From Paracoccaceae bacterium (GTDB lineage Bacteria > Pseudomonadota > Alphaproteobacteria > Rhodobacterales > Rhodobacteraceae), in the NCBI GenBank assembly GCA_003565055.1, contig PXDM01000051.1, positions 1-8,360 on the forward strand: DNA of 8,360 bases, written 5' to 3'. A program made the translations under genes and the position numbers. Below the pieces are notes generated by a model. It was not told the origin of the DNA. It searched no databases and was given only the letters and a program-made list of their open reading frames with translations. Shown here piece by piece: positions 4,937 through 8,360 of the stretch (positions are counted from its first letter, which is position 1; each line of letters opens with the position of its first letter).

Positions 4937-7900
4937 ATGTCTGACGCGTTGCAATCTGCGGCCAGCTATGCCGAGCTGTGCCTGACGTCGAATTTCACCT
5001 TCCTGCGCGGGGCTTCGCATCCCGAGGAACTGGTGACGCGCGCCGCCGAGCTTGGCCTGCACGCCATCGCGATCACGGATCGCAACACGCTCGCGGGCGT
5101 GGTGCGCGCCCATGTCGCGCTGCGCGAACTCGCCCGTGCGCGGGCCGAGGCCGTCACGATCCGCTCGCAGCGCCAGACCGACACCTCCAGCCGCCAGACC
5201 GAGACCGGGGCCGCGCTTTCTGTGCCCGACGGCCCCTTGCCCCGGCTGATCATTGGCGCGCGGCTGGTGCTGCGCGACAGTGCCGTGGAATGGCTCGCCC
5301 TGCCGCTGAACCGCAGCGGTTACGCGCGGCTCTCGCAGCTCCTGAGCCTCGGCAAGCGCCGCGCGCCCAAGGGGGCATGTCATCTCGATCACGCCGATCT
5401 GCTGGCGGGCGCGGGCGAGATGGTGCTGATCGCGCTGGCAGGCGCAGGGGCGAGCGACGCGCAGATCCGCGAGATGGCGCGGGTCTGGCCGGGCAATTGC
5501 TATCTGGGCGCGGCCCCGCGCTATGACGGGCGCGATCCGGTGCGGCTGGCGCGGATCGCGCAGCGCGCGCAGGCGCTGGCCCTGCCCATGGTCGCGCTGG
5601 GCGATGCGCTGATGCATACGGCCCCGCGCCGCAAACTTGCGGATGTGCTCACCTGTCTGCGGCTGGGCACGACCATCGACCAGTTGGGCAGCCGCGCCAT
5701 GCCCCATGCGGAGGCGCGGCTGAAATCCGGGCCGGAGATGGCGCGGCTTTTCCGCGACCACCCCGCCGCGATCCGCCGCACGATCGAGATCGCGACCCGC
5801 TGCGCCTTCAGCCTCGACGAGCTGTCCTATGAATACCCTGACGAGATCACCGATGGCGAGCCTGCACAGGCGCGGCTGGAGCGGCTGGTCACCGAAGGGC
5901 TCTGGCGGCGCTTCCCGCAAGGCGCGGATCCCGACACCGCCGCCAAGGTCGAGAAGGAATTGCGCATCATCGCGAACTTGGGTTTCGCGGCCTATTTCCT
6001 CACTGTGCATGACATCGTGGAATTCGCGCGCAGTCGCGGTATTCTGTGTCAGGGGCGGGGCTCTGCCGCCAATTCGGTGATCTGCTACGCGCTGGGCATC
6101 ACCGAAGTGCCGCCCGACACGATCTCGATGGTCTTTGAGCGTTTCATGTCCGAGGCGCGCGGCGAGCCGCCTGATATCGACGTGGATTTCGAGCATGAGC
6201 GCCGCGAGGAAGTGATCCAGCATATCTATGCGCGTTACGGGCGCGAACGCGCCGGGCTGACCGCGACCGTGATCCATTTTCGCGCGCGCGCGGCGGTGCG
6301 TGAAGTGGGCAAGGTCATGGGGCTCTCGGAGGATGTGGTCTCGGCGCTGGCGTCCTCCTCGATGGGCTGGCGCTCCGGCCCGCCTGCGCCCGAGCGGCTG
6401 CGCGAATTGGGGCTGGACGCCACCGAGCCGCGTCTGGCCCGCACGCTCGCGCTGATCGCCGAGATTATCGGCTTCCCCCGGCATCTGTCCCAGCATGTCG
6501 GCGGGTTCGTCATCACCAAGGGGCGGCTCGATGCGCTCTGCCCCATCGAGAATGCCGCGATGGAAGGGCGCACGGTCATCGAATGGGACAAGGATGACAT
6601 CAACGCGCTGGGCATCCTGAAAGTCGATGTGCTGTCCTTGGGGATGCTCACCTGCATCCGCAAATGTTTCGATCTGATCGCCCAACATGGCGGACAGCAC
6701 TTCACGCTGGAAAACCTGCCGCGCGAATGTCCGCAGGTCTATGACATGCTCTGCCGCGCCGATGCGATTGGCGTCTTTCAGGTGGAATCTCGTGCGCAGA
6801 TGAATTTCCTGCCCCGGATGCGCCCGCGGGTCTTCTACGATCTGGTGATCGAAGTGGCGATTGTCCGCCCCGGCCCGATTCAGGGCGGCATGGTGCATCC
6901 CTATATCCGCCGCCGTCAGGGCAAGGAGCCGGTGCATCTGCCCTCGCGCGATCTGCGCGGCGTGCTGGAGCGCACCCTTGGCGTGCCGCTGTTTCAGGAA
7001 CAGGCCATGCAGATCGCGGTGGTCGCCGCCGGTTTCACGCCTGAGGAAGCCGACCGCCTGCGCCGCTCGCTCGCGACCTTCAAGCGCATGGGCACGATCG
7101 GCAGCTTTCGCGACCGGTTTCTGGCGGGCATGGCGGAACGCGGCTATGATGCGGGTTTCGCGGAAGCCTGTTTCGCGCAGATCGAGGGCTTTGGCGAATA
7201 TGGCTTCCCCGAGAGCCACGCCGCGAGCTTCGCGCTCTTGGTCTATGCCTCGGCCTGGGCGAAATGCCACCACCCGGCGGCCTTTGCCTGCGCGCTGCTG
7301 AACTCCCAGCCGATGGGGTTTTATGCGCCTGCGCAGATCGTGCGCGATGCCCGCGAGCATGGGGTGGAACTGCGGCCCGTCTCGGTCAATCACTCGCAAT
7401 GGGATTGCACGCTGGAGCCGCGCGCCGATGGCCGTCTGGCGCTGCGCCTCGGTTTTCGGCAAGTGCGCGGCCTGAGCGCGGAGGATGCGGGCTGGATCGT
7501 CGCCGCGCGCGGAAATGGCTACACGGATGTCGAGAGCCTCTGGCGCCGCGCCGGGGTCGCGCCTGCGACGCTCACGCGGCTGGCCGAGGCCGATGCGCTG
7601 GCCGCGCTGGGTCTTGCGCGGCGCGATGCGCTCTGGGCCGTGCGTGCGCTACGCGCGCCCAAGCCCCTGCCGCTGTTTGACACGGGGCTGGAGGGCGAGA
7701 CCATGCCTGAGCCGGATGTGAGCCTGCCCGCCCTGTCGCTGGGGGAGGCCGTGGTCGAGGATTACCTGACCCTGCGCCTGTCCTTGCGCGCTCATCCGAT
7801 GGAAATCCTGCGCCCGCGCCTGCCCGGCCTGACCGCGCATCACGATCTCGGACAGGCGGCGGGCCGGGTCACGGTCTGCGGGCTGGTGATCACGCGCCAG

Positions 7901-8251
7901 CGCCCCGGCACGGCCTCGGGCGTGATCTTCATCACGCTGGAGGATGAAACCGGCGTGAGCAATATCGTGGTCTGGCCGAAGGTTTACGAGGCGCATCGCC
8001 GCGCGGTGATCGGCGGGCGGCTCTTGCGTGTCACGGGCCGCATCCAGCGCGAAGGCGCGGTGATCCATCTCATCGCCGAAGGGATCGAGGATCACTCGGA
8101 CTTGCTCGCTGCGATGGGGCGCGGGGTGATCGACCCCACGGAGGGACGCAGCGACGAGGCCCGCCGCCCTGTCCCCACGCGCCAGCCCCGCTCCGTGCGC
8201 CACCCGCGCGATCAGGCCAAGCAACTCTTCCACTGCCGCGATTTCCACTAG
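4937..8251 (+). CDS. dnaE2: Error-prone DNA polymerase III alpha subunit, DnaE2/ImuC
   Basis: This C-family polymerase carries out translesion synthesis and damage-induced mutagenesis, normally together with ImuA and ImuB. The product has 1104 residues, shorter than replicative DnaE (about 1160). The N-terminal PHP domain (about 10-230) contains NFTFLRGASHPEEL, but has LTSN where nuclease-type PHP domains carry H-x-H. The polymerase core has GRGSAANSVICYALGI (374-389), catalytic D415 and D417 in PDIDVDFE, and the third aspartate D564 in LKVDVLSLG. These are placed by analogy with E. coli D401, D403 and D555. DnaE2-typical blocks follow: GFGEYGFPESHAASFALLVY (751-770) and LLNSQPMGFYAP. A helix-hairpin-helix region lies at about 833-900 and an OB fold at about 975-1050. 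The conserved tail ends HCRDFH. A clamp-motif-like PLPLF occurs at 910-914. A perfect SOS box lies just upstream. The ribosome-binding site is weak (GGGCAGG, 4929-4935). No imuA or imuB is adjacent in the window. Confidence 0.96.
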   Translation: MSDALQSAASYAELCLTSNFTFLRGASHPEELVTRAAELGLHAIAITDRNTLAGVVRAHVALRELARARAEAVTIRSQRQTDTSSRQTETGAALSVPDGPLPRLIIGARLVLRDSAVEWLALPLNRSGYARLSQLLSLGKRRAPKGACHLDHADLLAGAGEMVLIALAGAGASDAQIREMARVWPGNCYLGAAPRYDGRDPVRLARIAQRAQALALPMVALGDALMHTAPRRKLADVLTCLRLGTTIDQLGSRAMPHAEARLKSGPEMARLFRDHPAAIRRTIEIATRCAFSLDELSYEYPDEITDGEPAQARLERLVTEGLWRRFPQGADPDTAAKVEKELRIIANLGFAAYFLTVHDIVEFARSRGILCQGRGSAANSVICYALGITEVPPDTISMVFERFMSEARGEPPDIDVDFEHERREEVIQHIYARYGRERAGLTATVIHFRARAAVREVGKVMGLSEDVVSALASSSMGWRSGPPAPERLRELGLDATEPRLARTLALIAEIIGFPRHLSQHVGGFVITKGRLDALCPIENAAMEGRTVIEWDKDDINALGILKVDVLSLGMLTCIRKCFDLIAQHGGQHFTLENLPRECPQVYDMLCRADAIGVFQVESRAQMNFLPRMRPRVFYDLVIEVAIVRPGPIQGGMVHPYIRRRQGKEPVHLPSRDLRGVLERTLGVPLFQEQAMQIAVVAAGFTPEEADRLRRSLATFKRMGTIGSFRDRFLAGMAERGYDAGFAEACFAQIEGFGEYGFPESHAASFALLVYASAWAKCHHPAAFACALLNSQPMGFYAPAQIVRDAREHGVELRPVSVNHSQWDCTLEPRADGRLALRLGFRQVRGLSAEDAGWIVAARGNGYTDVESLWRRAGVAPATLTRLAEADALAALGLARRDALWAVRALRAPKPLPLFDTGLEGETMPEPDVSLPALSLGEAVVEDYLTLRLSLRAHPMEILRPRLPGLTAHHDLGQAAGRVTVCGLVITRQRPGTASGVIFITLEDETGVSNIVVWPKVYEAHRRAVIGGRLLRVTGRIQREGAVIHLIAEGIEDHSDLLAAMGRGVIDPTEGRSDEARRPVPTRQPRSVRHPRDQAKQLFHCRDFH

Positions 8252-8360
8252 AGCGAGATGCCGTCAGCCTGAATCGACAGGGGATTGAACAAACCCGCTG
8301 TGCGGGATGGGTGTGGTTATTGGAGGAAATGGTCTCCTGATGAGAAGGTTTGGTTGCTGA
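8252..8360. other. Non-coding right edge after dnaE2
   Basis: No gene could be supported in these 109 nt. There is a small hairpin, CCCGC (8294-8298) with GCGGG (8302-8306) and a TGT loop, but no T-tract follows, so it is at best a weak terminator for dnaE2. The last 50 nt are visibly less GC-rich than the genes and contain GGAGG (8322-8326) before very short frames that close at once. Confidence 0.4.

Noticed and set aside
4910..7462. 850-codon open frame antisense to dnaE2
   Set aside because: It is rich in Arg, His, Gln, Asp and Ala with no recognisable domain and lies wholly opposite a well-conserved polymerase gene. Strong GC codon bias in dnaE2 removes stop codons on the other strand, so it is a shadow frame.
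8337..8344. CTGATGAG as a hammerhead ribozyme core
   Set aside because: Eight bases are expected by chance, and the required stem II, GAAA and cleavage-site context cannot be seen before the window ends.

Overview
The window looks like an ordinary chromosomal segment of a high-GC alphaproteobacterium, most likely a marine Rhodobacteraceae (Roseobacter-group) member. The evidence is the protein-level similarity of PdxH, CobQ, CobO and DnaE2 to that group (judged from memory, not by a search), an alphaproteobacterial-type LexA box (GAAC-N7-GAAC), and intergenic repeat/terminator elements of a kind I associate with Rhodobacteraceae. Six complete protein genes, one partial protein gene and one tRNA are well supported. 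No insertion sequence, prophage, CRISPR array or obvious genomic island is visible.

Left part (1-2311). The 5' end of fabI (enoyl-ACP reductase) runs off the left edge on the minus strand. Across a 247-nt gap lies divergent pdxH (pyridoxal phosphate synthesis), which starts at a GTG behind a strong Shine-Dalgarno. Then come a 185-aa protein with two cold-shock domains and, overlapping it by 4 nt, an exported DUF192 protein. A tRNA-Pro(UGG) with encoded CCA follows on the same strand.

Middle part (2403-4745, minus strand). This holds two cobalamin genes in the order cobO (corrinoid adenosyltransferase) then cobQ (cobyric acid synthase). These enzymes act successively in adenosylcobalamin assembly: CobO adenosylates the cobyrinic acid a,c-diamide and CobQ amidates the adenosylated product. 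The 282-nt gap between them is the most structured non-coding stretch of the window. It carries a strong hairpin just after cobO, two inverted copies of a ~33-nt repeat, a second long imperfect hairpin followed by a T-tract, and a 51-codon reading frame that has a good ribosome-binding site and overlaps the cobQ start by ATGA.

Right part (4746-8360). A 191-nt divergent control region carries a perfect SOS box 17 nt upstream of dnaE2 (imuC), the error-prone DNA polymerase alpha subunit used in damage-induced mutagenesis. No imuA or imuB lies next to dnaE2 inside the window. The last 109 nt hold no recognisable gene.

I found no wholly new system. The items most worth a second look are the repeat/leader structure between cobO and cobQ and the SOS-controlled dnaE2 standing apart from its usual partners.
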